Source of the DNA: Nematopogon swammerdamellus
Lineage: Eukaryota > Arthropoda > Insecta > Lepidoptera > Adelidae
Direction: 5' to 3'
Assembly (NCBI GenBank): GCA_946902875.1
Contig: OX336359.1
Span: 1,922,001 to 1,986,000 of the forward strand
Length of the DNA: 64,000 bases
A program made the position numbers and the translations under genes. Under the pieces are notes generated by a model. The model was given only the letters and a program-made list of their open reading frames with translations. It was not told where the DNA came from and ran no database searches. This document shows, in pieces, positions 20,594 through 30,410 of the stretch (its first letter is position 1; the number at the start of each line of letters is the position of its first letter).

Positions 20594-20960
20594 AAACCGG
20601 CCAAGTGCGAGTCGAACTCGCGCTCCGAGCGTTCCGTATCGCCATGTCATGGTCAGCGCCACTCACGCCATCTATGGATTAGTTAAAATGATTCATACTC
20701 TTTTCGGTAAACTGCGCATATACACTTTTTAGTTTCTTCTATGGGGACCCCGTGAATTTTTTACTTTTTCTTATTTTTATTATTTGTTGTTATATCGGCC
20801 ATAATAATAATAACAGATATTCTGTGAAAATTTCAACTGGCTGCCTATTACGGTTCAAGAGATATAGCCCTCGGAGTTCGGACAGACGACAGACAGAGAG
20901 ACAGACGGACGGCGTAGGCTTAGTAATAGGGTCCTGTACGACGGATACGGAACCCTAAAA
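20594..20960 (+). repeat. Rep-J, full length
   Basis: CCGGCCAAGTGCGAGTCGAA through AGTAATAGGGTCCTGTACG. Same family as 62-538 and 60596-60922. Confidence 0.88.
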
Positions 20961-20974
20961 ACGTATTCCCAAGT

Positions 20975-21345
20975 ATTGTATTGTATTGTTTATTAAGCAT
21001 TCATTAGACAGCATGACTATACTCGAATTTGTCACAATTTGTTCTATCCGATTCGATTACACCCACGAAGAAGAACCGGTAAGAAACTTCGCAGGGTTTT
21101 TTTTTCATGATAATTTTTACAAGCATTGAGTGACTATCCACCTATTATATAACACCGCCTACAGTCGATTGAAAATACAGCTTGAGAGCAAGATCAAAAA
21201 CAGATTTTTGTTTTGTTTTTGAAGTTCTGACTGCAAGGACTTAATTTAGTGGATCAGGTGTAAAGAGCCTTTGTCAAATTTTTGATACGTCATTTGTATC
21301 AACTCAATAATGTTAGTAATAAGTATACATACTACAACATAGTAT
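20975..21345 (-). mobile_element. Rep-I, likely LINE 3' UTR
   Basis: The reverse complement matches 37605-37935 and 57620-57890: AAATCTGTTTTTGATCTTGC, AATCGACTGTAGGCGGTG, GTTCTTCTTCGTGGGTGTAA. The + oriented copies end in AATAAACAATAC, like a LINE tail. Confidence 0.8.
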
Positions 21346-21849
21346 TGTCAAATAATAATAAAAAAAAAATTATAATAAAAATATTAAGATAATTGAAGTA
21401 TCAAGTTGTCAATCGGTTAGTAAATAAATTTGAGTACAAATAGTACCTAGTCATAATAAGTATACATACTACAACGTAGTATTGTCAAATAATAAAAAAG
21501 TGTAGTAATAACACACAGGCCCCCAGACTAGGTCCAAATGATTCGGACGCCGAAGGTCAGGTTACTCGACTGTTGACTAGATCGATCGATATGAATAAAT
21601 CGAAATTGAATCACCATAATATAGTCTAGGTCAAATTTATAGAGATACTTATACGTAGTAAAGTGTGAGTTGTTTTTTTTTTTATTATTAATTAAACGGT
21701 TTTATTATTTAGCTTGACTTCGTATATTTGTTTCTATCTTTGTTTCAAATCTTGCGACAACTTTTTCAACTACTTCTACTAAACCGATTTTCATGAAACT
21801 TTGCACACACATTGAGTTCTCGTGACAATACAATATTATGATAATTTCA
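21346..21849. other. Unique DNA with a 45-bp direct repeat
   Basis: TAATAAGTATACATACTACAA...TAGTATTGTCAAATAAT occurs at 21316-21358 and again at 21455-21498. Bases 21690-21800 are an inverted fragment of the repeat at 17090-17190. Confidence 0.65.
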
Positions 21850-22912
21850 ACTTGGTAACGAGGGTCTGATGATGGAGTCAGGAGGTTGACAGTGGAACTC
21901 TTCAACCGTTACTAGTAACCCCCTCGAGTTTGGGCTCATATGGTTAGTTTGGACGAGTGTCCCATACTTCTACCAATACACTTGGTGACGAGGGTCTGAT
22001 GATGGAGTCAGGAGGTGTACAGTGGAACTCTTCAACCGTTACTAGTAACCCCTCGAGTTTGGGCTCATATGGTTGGTTTGAACGAGTGTCCCATACTTCT
22101 ACCAATACACTTGGTGACGAGGGTCTGATGATGGAGTCAGGAGGACTCTAGGGTACAGTGGAACTCTTCAACCGTTACTAGTAACCCCCTCGAGTTTGGG
22201 CTCATTTGGTTGGTTTGGACGAGTGTCCCATACTTCTACCAATACACTTGGTGACGAGGGTCTGATGATGGAGTCAGGAGGTGGACAGTGGAACTCTTCA
22301 ACGGTTACTAGTAACCCCCTCGAGTTTGGGCTCATTTGGTTGGTTTGGACGAGTGTCCCATAATTCTACCAATACACTTCGTGATGAGGGTCTGATTATG
22401 AAGTCAAGAGGTGTACAGTGGAACTCTTCAACCGTTACTAGTAACCCCCTAGAGTTTGGGCTCATATGGTTGGTTTGGACGAGTGTCCCATACTTCTACC
22501 AATACACTTGGTGACGAGGGTCTGATGATGGAGTCAGGAGGTGTACAGTGGAACTCTTGAACCGTTACTAGTAACCCCCTCGAGTTTGGGCTCATTTGGT
22601 TGGTTTGTACGAGTGTTCCATACTTCTACCAATACACTTGGTGACGAGGGTCTGATGATGGAGTCAGGAGGTGTACAGTGGAACTCTTCAACCGTTACTA
22701 GTAACCCCCTCGAGTTTGGGCTCATTTGGTTTGTTTGGACGAGTGTCCCATACTTCTACCAGTACACTTGGTGACAAGGGTCTGATGATGGAGTCAGGAG
22801 GTGTACAGTGGAACTCTTCAACCGTTACTAGTAACCCCCTCGAGTTTGGGCTCATTTGGATGGTTTGGACGAGTGTCCCATACTTCTACCAATACACTTG
22901 GTGACGAAGGTA
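21850..22912. repeat. 130-bp minisatellite, about 8 copies
   Basis: Units contain GACGAGGGTCTGATGATGG, AGTGGAACTCTTCAACCG and CCATACTTCTACCAATACAC. Spacing is about 129-141 bases. 130 is not a multiple of three, so the frames reading SHTSTNTLGDEGLMM are shadows of the repetition. Confidence 0.95.
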
Positions 22913-22982
22913 TTATGGGTAACATCACAGATGTTGGTGAATGGTGGAATGTAGCTAACCGTGTCAGTTTCCATAAAAAAAA
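22913..22982 (+). mobile_element. SINE-A 3' tail
   Basis: TATTATGGGTAACATCACAG through CGTGTCAGTTTCCATAAAAAA directly follows the minisatellite. Confidence 0.75.
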
Positions 22983-23109
22983 AGTAAGAAAATATTTTTT
23001 TTTGTTGAATACAACGCTAAACACTTTTTTACGAATGTTAAACATTTTAAAATAATTACCCACTTAACATTAAATTAGATCGAGCTAACTTAAAAAAAAA
23101 CTGTTTTAA

Positions 23110-23305
23110 AAAACATTGAACCCACTTCAAACCCTACGAAGGATTAAATAATATTTTTATCTTGACTACAAAAGCACGGTACAAAAGCACAAAAGGGTCC
23201 ATCTATAAATTTTCAGGTGTGCTTTTGTACCGCCTTCTACTCAAGATAAAAATATAATTTAATTCTTTTTAGGGTTTGAAGTCGGTTCAATGTTTTTTTT
23301 TTGCA
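23110..23305. mobile_element. Palindromic element
   Basis: ATTGAACCCACTTCAAACCC and ATATTTTTATCTTGACTAC pair with CAAGATAAAAATATAATTTA and GGGTTTGAAGTCGGTTCAAT around AAAAGCAC...GTGCTTTTG. Half of it recurs at 25437-25520. Confidence 0.8.
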
Positions 23306-23679
23306 GTTTTTTTATTGAGTGAAATAAAAGAAAACATGCAGACGAATTGAGAACCTCCTCCTTTTTTGGAAGTCAGTTGAAAATAGGTCCCTATATACAA
23401 ATAGACAAAATGTATTATTATTGCCACCACAGGACGGAGCAGGCTGTATATAAGATAATTAAGGTGTTAATGACTTTCCCACGAAGCCTGAGTCTCGAGG
23501 TCGTTAAGTCGATAGCAGTCCTCCCTTCGATCCGAGGGGACGATTAACTTGCGACTACAAAGTACAAAAATCAAATTAGGACAACACCTCCACAGAATTG
23601 GGTCGTAAGTCGTAAACATAGTTTCGCACCAAGTTTCACACATTGATTGATTTCGCTGTCATATAAATACAATGCACCG
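23306..23679. other. Mixed repeat margin and unique DNA
   Basis: Carries GAACCTCCTCCTTTTTTGGAAGTC, the Lepidoptera-type motif also at 16518 and 17228. No gene seen. Confidence 0.4.
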
Positions 23680-24000
23680 TGTGGGGCCGGCACTTAAAAA
23701 GAATAACGCCACTGCATCTGACCCCGTGCATGTCGTAAAAGGCGACTAAGGGATAAGGACAAGATGCCGTGCTAAAGGGTGACAGGTCAGTCACCTCTAA
23801 CCTTAGCACAGTCCTACCACCGAGTCGTGCAGCAGGTGGGTCTTCGTGCCTTACTTGCTGCTTGATAGTTATCTTGTCCAGACCTGTCCTAATACATTGC
23901 TAAACGTGGTGGGCGGTGTTGTGCTGTAATTTACAAGAGTACTTGCAGCACAACACCGACTACACTGCTTACTCAAATTGTCGGGATACTATGTATGTAT
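23680..24000 (+). repeat. Rep-C, full length
   Basis: Head GTGTGGGGCCGGCAC to CCTTGAATTGTCGGGATAC-like end. The inner hairpin is perfect here: CGGTGTTGTGCTG and CAGCACAACACCG. Confidence 0.88.
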
Positions 24001-24250
24001 GAAAAGAAATTGCTGCAGGCATTGCACGCTTCCTAAGCAAGCCCTCGGCCATCCCTCGGCCTTTCGAAATCAAATCTCATGCTGGCACTAAACATGACGG
24101 TAGGCACCTACGTATGCAAATATTTTCTCTCACTCTAACTGAGCAATTAAAGGAAGATGCAACTAAAATATTTGCCAGTGTGTGGAGCCAGCTTAACATG
24201 AGGTAAAATTACACTCAATACTTTTTTGTATGCACAAATTTCGAGCCTGA
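24001..24250. other. Unique DNA
   Basis: Nothing recognised. Confidence 0.35.
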
Positions 24251-24395
24251 ATACTCTCATCTTCTCTATCTCTATCTTCTCTTATCTATCTCTATCTTCT
24301 TCTTCTCTATCTTCTCTTCTTTCTTCTTCTTCTTCTCTATTTCTTCTTCTCTTCTCTATCTCTTCTTCTCTATCTTCTCTCTCTACTTCTTATAA
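24251..24395. repeat. TCTTC/TATC pyrimidine-rich microsatellite
   Basis: Irregular TCTTCTC and TATCTC units over about 145 bases. The Ser/Leu-rich frame here is an artefact. Confidence 0.9.
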
Positions 24396-24940
24396 ACGGG
24401 AACGTCTGTCTGTACACATGTATGTATGTTTGAGGTAAACTGCGGAACCACTGAACAGATTTTGATGCGGTATGCACCAGTGTAAAGAGTAGTTCTTGAA
24501 GCTCACTACAGGCTATATACCATCACGCTAAATGTCAATAAAGCCGAGCAGTATCAAAGAAAGTATAATAGGAACGGAATTTAGCATCGAATTTCGTGTC
24601 GAATGGTAGCGCCTGATAGAGTGGGGAGAGAACTAAGGGAAGGGGTAGGAGGGGAGGAAGCGAGAGAGGGAAAGAGAGGAAGGGAGCGGGAGGGAGGGAG
24701 AGAGAAATAGTTAGAGAATATAAGAGAAGCGATCTTTTATTACCGGATTCGCTATTTATTTAGGTACTTTTATATTTTTAAGTGCTGTGTATTGCTTATT
24801 TCTGCTCTGCTTGTATGGTGTTTTTATTATGAATATTGTCATGCCTACGGGTGTTATCGCAATAAAGAATTTGAATTGAATTGAATTGAATATTGAAACC
24901 GAGTCTACCACGAGCGAAGCCGCGGGCATAAGCTAGTCAA
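24396..24940 (+). mobile_element. Helitron-like element with CTAG end
   Basis: AACGTCTGTCTGTACAC, ACCACTGAACAGATTTTGAT, GGGA-rich middle, AATATAAGAGAAGCGATC and end GCGAAGCCGCGGGCATAAGCTAG. A LINE-like (TTGAA)n tail at about 24872-24895 is inserted in it. Confidence 0.75.
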
Positions 24941-25159
24941 ATATAAAAGCTTCAGCCTTCAGGCGACCGCGGATCTGGGAGGCGAGTGAGCTGAAAACAC
25001 GAAGCGATATCATGTTCTGCTTCGTTTATTAAAGAAAGCGCTCCATGTATAAAATGGGAGTGAACCACGGGGGGTTGGAGTGGGGTCAAATTATGTTGGC
25101 ACAAGCTTTTTATACAGAAAAAAAAATCAGATAAATAAATATAAATACATACTCTAATT

Positions 25160-25440
25160 GTCGAATAAAAAACGCCTTCAAAAATGTATGAAATAAAAAA
25201 AAATCGAACCCTAGAGTTGAAGGCGGTGCTAAAGAATGCTACACAAATCACAAAGGATATCATCCACTCAGGTTTTCTTTCATGCATAATTTTTGCTTGC
25301 TTTAGCACCGCCTTCAACTCTAGGGTTAGATTTTTTTTATTTCCTACATTTTTGAAGGCGGTTTTTATATTTTTTTAAATAATTTTTTATTTCACAGTTT
25401 TTTTTTAGTAATTTTTTGCTATTAATGTACTCGGCGGAAC
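25160..25440. mobile_element. Rep-H palindrome with longer loop
   Basis: Arms 25166-25230 and 25305-25365 are inverted Rep-H units. The loop is about 75 bases and contains GCTTGCTTTAGC as in the 16722 copy. GTACTCGGCGGAACCGACTTC follows, as after the other Rep-H units. Confidence 0.82.
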
Positions 25441-25740
25441 CGACTTCAAACCCTAAAAAGTATTAAATTATATTTTTATCTTGAGTAGAAGGCGGTACAA
25501 AAGCACACCTGAAAATTTATAGATAGCTCCTCCGAGCACTCCCCGTGGAATAAGCGATAGAACACACTTAGGGTCGATTGTCGGGATACAGCGTGTGTAG
25601 TATGCATGTATGTATGAGTTTTATATTTTATTTTAACAGACAGACAGACAAACGTTGCATGCTTAGTAATAGGCTTCCGTACGGGATACAGAAACCTAAA
25701 AAGTACAAAATCATCAAACATAGTTACATGACCTAGAATA
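25441..25740. repeat. Cluster of repeat fragments
   Basis: 25437-25520 is half of the 23110 palindrome; 25520-25600 is a minus-strand LINE scrap (complement of CTATCGCTTATTCCA...GGGG at 40910-40935); 25625-25700 is the 3' end of Rep-J (+). Confidence 0.6.
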
Positions 25741-25910
25741 TCGTGCATGGCATTATATCGTAAACCTAATACCTACGTGGAACGAAGGCGTCCGGCGCGG
25801 GGGCGCCCTATAAAAGCGCCTCGAAGCCTGCGGGAGGCACAGAACATAATAAAATCAGCCAAGTGTGAGTCGGACCATCCGGAAGGGTTAAACCCTATGC
25901 TAATCCCTTT

Positions 25911-26090
25911 GTCACCAGTAGCTCAGTGGTGCGATCGGTCGACTGTCGGTCGGATCATAAGCACACCAGGGCGCGGTCAGTGGACGGATGGGTGACCGAT
26001 CGACTGTTGCAGGCTGACCGTGGTTCGGATTCCACGTAAAACTGTAGGTCGCTTCCCTTCTGACCTTAATAGGGTTTAACCCTAGGGCTT
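25911..26090 (+). mobile_element. SINE-A head, facing an inverted copy
   Basis: AGTAGCTCAGTGGTGCGATC (A-box), GATCATAAGCACACC and ACGGATGGGTGACCG (5S-like), GGTTCGGATTCCACG (B-box-like), then AACTGTAGGTCGCTTCCCTT, breaking at 26090. Confidence 0.88.
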
Positions 26091-26379
26091 GCCATGTCAG
26101 TGTTACCCTTCATTTCATGTCGGCTATAAGTACTGAACTGGACGGAAAACACGAACTACTTACATAGCCGTTTCGACCGACGACGTTTCATTCAGTGCGG
26201 TGGCACCAACCCGGGCGGGATATACCTTACCACCTAGTAAGGTCAGAAGGGAAGGGACCTACAGTTTGACGTGGAATCAGCCTCCAACGGTCGAGCGGTC
26301 ACCCATCCAAGTACTAACCGCGCCCAGGTGTGCTTAACAGCAGTCGACGGACCGTACCATTGAGCTACCGAGGCTGACA
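26091..26379 (-). mobile_element. SINE-A, 3' truncated, inverted partner
   Basis: GCCATGTCAGTGTTACCC through CCATTGAGCTACCGAGGCTGAC. Together with 25911-26090 it forms an outward-headed pair with both tRNA/5S heads at the outer ends. Confidence 0.88.
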
Positions 26380-26775
26380 ATTCATTAGGCTGTTCTCTGT
26401 GCTAATAGGGTTAGGAACCAGCTGCCTTTCCTCGAATTCGTCCACAAACAAGCTAGGGCGCACAAAGGAAGGGATTCCTGGCGTTTCAGCACTAGCGGAG
26501 GGGGGAACGGCGCGTCTACATGGAGTAAATAATCCATGGAATATCGCATTTCTGAGAAGAATGCATTCGGTGAGAAGTGCTTGAAGAAGAAGTTTTATTG
26601 TTCATACATATGTACATAAGGAGACCCGAGGATTTTCGGAGCTGGAGTGAATAGCGATTACACTGTTCCATATTGAATCTTATGCTCTCGTCACAAAAGT
26701 CATATTTGGCATCGGAAGAAGACATTAGATAGTGGATCTGAGATCTTTTTAGAGATTTTTTTTATTATGACTTAT
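26380..26775. other. Unique DNA, no feature
   Basis: Moderately GC-rich around 26430-26520. Short open frames on both strands show no family resemblance. Confidence 0.35.
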
Positions 26776-27352
26776 TATAAGGTATTTCGAAATTAGTTAA
26801 TAGTACCTACGCTAAGGGGGGGGGGGGGGGGGGGGGGGGTTCTATATCATATAGGGAGTAAAACCTATATAAATTTTTTTGGACCTTGGGGTTTTTTATG
26901 TATTTAAATAAAATAATAGGTGGTTGGTTTTATAGCCTAATCGATTCATTTTCATAACAGTAACAAAAAAGTCTTCATTACCATTATGATGTAACACGTG
27001 TAAGTTGGTAAAAAAAATCAAATTCTTTCTATTCCATACTTATAAAACTGAAATTGTGGATTTTCACAATTTCTGAAAGAAAGAGATCTATGTGTTGGAA
27101 GACTTTTTTTTCCTGGCATGAAACTGAAACGATTAATAATTTTTTTTTACATTTAACATTATAAAAAAAAATTTTATAAAAAAAAATATTTGTTAGATAG
27201 ATAGATAGATAGATAGAAATACTTTATTGCTCCAAAAAACATTTAACATAAACACACAATAAGAAATTGTTCTCCATACATAAGTGATCTATTTCCGATA
27301 AAGAACCCTCCCTTAGCGTATCTACTATTAACTAATTTTGAAAGTCCTTATA
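26776..27352. mobile_element. Element bounded by inverted repeats, with a poly-G run
   Basis: TTAGTTAATAGTACCTACGCTAAGG at the left is matched by the complement of CCTTAGCGTATCTACTATTAACTAA at 27312-27338. A run of about 25 G starts at 26817 just inside the left end. A GATA microsatellite and a LINE 3' tail (27190-27280) lie within. Confidence 0.65.
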
Positions 27353-28260
27353 TACATGTTGGTAAGTGAGTAACTAAAAGAGATTGTACCGTGTTCACGT
27401 TAAAACTTTGTGAGAAATAAAGCCTTGAGAAATTTAATACTTGACACTTCTCGACCGTTGCTGATCTAAGATATGCTAACAAAACTGTATTTTGTGGTAT
27501 GCTGTATTTGATCTGTGAATGTGAATTAGGTGCCATACCTACTTACTTCAGTATTTAAGGCCGCGCGGTGTTATCTACCCGTCGAATCTTATGTCCCGTT
27601 TCGACATCTATGTTGTTTCTTTTTTTTTTAACGCACGTTTGGGATGGGGGACTAACTCGGAAAACGTGAAACGTCACGAACGAAAGTACGAGGGGAAGTT
27701 ACAACGCTCCTCATTGGCAGCGCCATCTATGACAGTATTTTGAAGTCAAACCATTGTTTAATTAATAATTGTATTTTACAAAGCGTCTACCACAGATCAG
27801 AGAAGTATTAGCGAGATATGTGATGACGCCCGCTCGCAGTCGGAACCGCTGTGGCAAGTTTTCCTTCGCACACAAACACAATTCACACGCACGCGTCCGG
27901 ACGTGCATACAAATACATTCACACTAGCCAATCCCGCGCGTCCTATCCACGTGCGTGAACGCACACATCGACGTATCGACGCGTATGTCTTGTCGTGTCC
28001 GTGAATAAACTAACTAGGGATTGACCAGTCGACATTCGTTATATCGACTATCGATAGAGCTAAAATTTAAATAAAACATAATGTTTAAGAATGTGCATTT
28101 AAATAATCCTGAACATTTAAAATGTAAGATAAATTAAATTATCTATATCTATGAATAACGGTCAAATAATATAGTTGAAAGGGCTTATTCTGATAATCTT
28201 GAGATACACCAATTTGAGAATAGGTAAACAATTCTAGTTTTGATACAAAGTTACCTATCC
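27353..28260. other. Unique DNA with a CpG-rich middle
   Basis: 27620-28000 has many CpGs and CGCACACA/CGTGCG motifs, similar in composition to the MITE at 12815 but not alignable by eye. No exon or gene recognised. Confidence 0.35.
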
Positions 28261-28261
28261 T

Positions 28262-28380
28262 TTTATACTAGGTGGTACGGTTTAGGCGCCCGGATTGCTA
28301 CCACCGTACTAGTTCAGTTCAAACGGTTAAGTAAATTTTACGTGTTTTCTGACTAGTTCAGTGTAGCCGGAATAATAGAG
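28262..28380 (+). mobile_element. Degenerate SINE-A core
   Basis: TACTAGGTGGTACGGTTTAG through CCAGTTCAGTGTAGCCGGAA-like end with deletions. Confidence 0.65.
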
Positions 28381-28459
28381 AACAGAATATAAGAGCAATA
28401 AGAAAGGGATAATATGGAAAATACGAGAATGAGTATATCGGACACACATCAGCCAGTCA

Positions 28460-28885
28460 GTCAGTCAGCGTGTGTGCGTCCACTGCTGGACATACGCCTC
28501 TCCAAGTTTCCTCCAGTCCAGCTGTCGCGCGGACCGCGGACTTGGTCCGCGCCGGTCACGCGGACATACGTACCCGGCATTGATGTTATATCCATGTCGG
28601 GACAAAATATTGCGGTCCCACGTGTGCGGCGCGGGTAGAACCGCACCGTGCGCGGGCAATGTCCGCGGTCCTCGCAACACCTCTGCTCCAGTCCTCCCGG
28701 CCTTCAGCGGTACGGAACCACTGCTTTTCGCCGACGTACTTAATGTCGTCGTCCCACCGGGCGGGTGGTCTTCCCACTTTCCGTTTCCCTGTCCACGGCC
28801 GCCAGTGTAGGACACGGATACTCCAAAGGTCGTCAACTTTTCGGCTGACGTGCCCAGCCCAATGCCACTTCAGCTTAGCCACCCG
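28460..28885 (-). pseudogene. RTE-type LINE, C-terminus of the reverse transcriptase ORF
   Basis: On the minus strand, WHWAGHVSRKVDDLWSIRVL, HWRPWTGKRKVGRPPARW and DDIKYVGEKQWFRTAEGRED are the standard tail of RTE elements. It then shifts frame and reaches GEAYVQQWTH and the 3' end with CTGACTGACTG repeats. A second copy is at 61965-62232. Confidence 0.85.
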
Positions 28886-29589
28886 GTGTCCAATATCTAC
28901 TACATTGGTGCGTCGGCGGATATATTAATTAATTAATTTATTTATTTTATGTTTATATTTTATATTCAGGGATAAAATTACTACGTACATCAAATATTTA
29001 AATAATAGGAAATTAAACTAAAACATTTCATATATATTTCATAGACTTAAGTACCGAATACTGTACAATACTGTATCGATACATTTAATGCACGGTTACA
29101 GCACTATGCATGGAACGAGGGGAGCACGGAGACAGAATTTTAAAAAAATCTTTAAAAATATAATTAAGACATTTACAGTATATTTACCGATGATATGTTA
29201 CTCCATTCTTCTTCCAGTTTACTTTCACAGTTCGGTTTTTACATGTTTTCACGCAACAGACCGTCATTTTGGGAAAAACATTCCATATGTCGCGCGTGCC
29301 TCGGTCGACGATGCACTGTCGGTCGGATCGCGAGCGCACGACGAGTATGGTCACAAAGTGACTATATTGCCGCCACGCCCGCCCGCACTTCTAGCTATTA
29401 CTTAGGATTTCTGTGGCGTCTACCCATCTCTGTCACATGAACGTTTGTTTTGGTCATATCTCGAGAACCGCTGGTCCTAGACCCATCGTGTTGGTACTCA
29501 AACTGGACGTGGCGATGAGATCTAATACCCATCTAGTTTCAGAGTCAGATTCATGTCGGGTGACCGCTTAGTAAAAAAATTAAACTCGG
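28886..29589. other. Unique and diffuse repeat DNA
   Basis: 29420-29580 has TCATATCTCGAGAACCGCTGG, a motif of the kind seen in LINE/Helitron spacers. No gene. Confidence 0.35.
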
Positions 29590-29700
29590 TCCGGCGACGT
29601 GCCGTGGAAGAGGTGGCTAGCCTCTCACCCTTTAGCACGGCACCATGTTCTTATTCGTTAGTCACCTTTTACTAAATGCACGGGGAGAGATGCAGTTGTT
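29590..29700 (-). repeat. Rep-C fragment
   Basis: CACCCTTTAGCACGGCACC through GGGGAGAGATGCAGT is the reverse complement of the Rep-C head. Confidence 0.75.
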
Positions 29701-29964
29701 TGTTATATATATAAATATTAAGGCAGTACCAAACGGAAATAGTGTTAAACCACATTGTCCCCAGTAGGAAATGCCTGTCGTGCGTGCGGCGCGGGCTCTA
29801 ATTAAAACTTTAATTCCATCGCTCAGCCAGGGCATTACTACAGCTGAGTACCTTCATAGTTTGTCCCCTTGCCAGAGACGGAATCAGGCGAACTGATAAG
29901 TGTAGTGAGTGATAATATTATTGTTATTTTAAAAGTACACATTTTAGAAAAGAAATCCATACCA
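29701..29964. other. Unique DNA
   Basis: Nothing recognised. Confidence 0.35.
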
Positions 29965-30140
29965 CGGATAAGTCCTGTCGAAACGGCTATGTAAATAGTT
30001 CGTGTTTTCTGTCCAGTTCAGTGTGGCCGGCACGACCAAAGGGAAGCACTGAAATGGCACCTAGTTCGACAAGTTGTCATGGGCTGACATCACGGATGTT
30101 GTAGGTCATTTAGACAAGTTGCAGTTTCCATAAAAAAAAA
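29965..30140 (+). mobile_element. SINE-A, 5' truncated
   Basis: CGAAACGGCTATGTAAATAG through CAGTTTCCATAAAAAAAAAA. Confidence 0.85.
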
Positions 30141-30264
30141 AATAAAAGAAAAGTGTAAACCTTGTTCACACGCAGAGGGCTCCGTAGCCATTTCTTTCTC
30201 TCGCTCTCTCTGGCCGACTATGTCTAAAGTGAGTGTTTGCTCGTATCGGAGTTTCACAACCTTA

Positions 30265-30320
30265 CAACCGCCCCCCCCCCCCCGCACCGTTGCGCTGCCC
30301 CCCCCCCCCCCCCTTCTTCC
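30265..30320. repeat. Two poly-C runs
   Basis: C runs at about 30271-30285 and 30298-30313 separated by GCACCGTTGCGCTG. The complementary strand could form G-quadruplexes. Confidence 0.9.
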
Positions 30321-30410
30321 CTGGTGACAAGGGCCCCCAGTAACACATATGTGCTAAATCCGCCAACGCCGCCCCACCGCGCCAAAACCAACACGTATGC
30401 TTTATTATTA

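Noticed and set aside
21957..22904. Series of 60-84-codon frames (SHTSTNTLGDEG)
   Set aside because: Shadows of a 130-base minisatellite whose period breaks the reading frame.
28414..28928. Overlapping + strand frames
   Set aside because: Antisense shadows of the RTE C-terminus on the minus strand.
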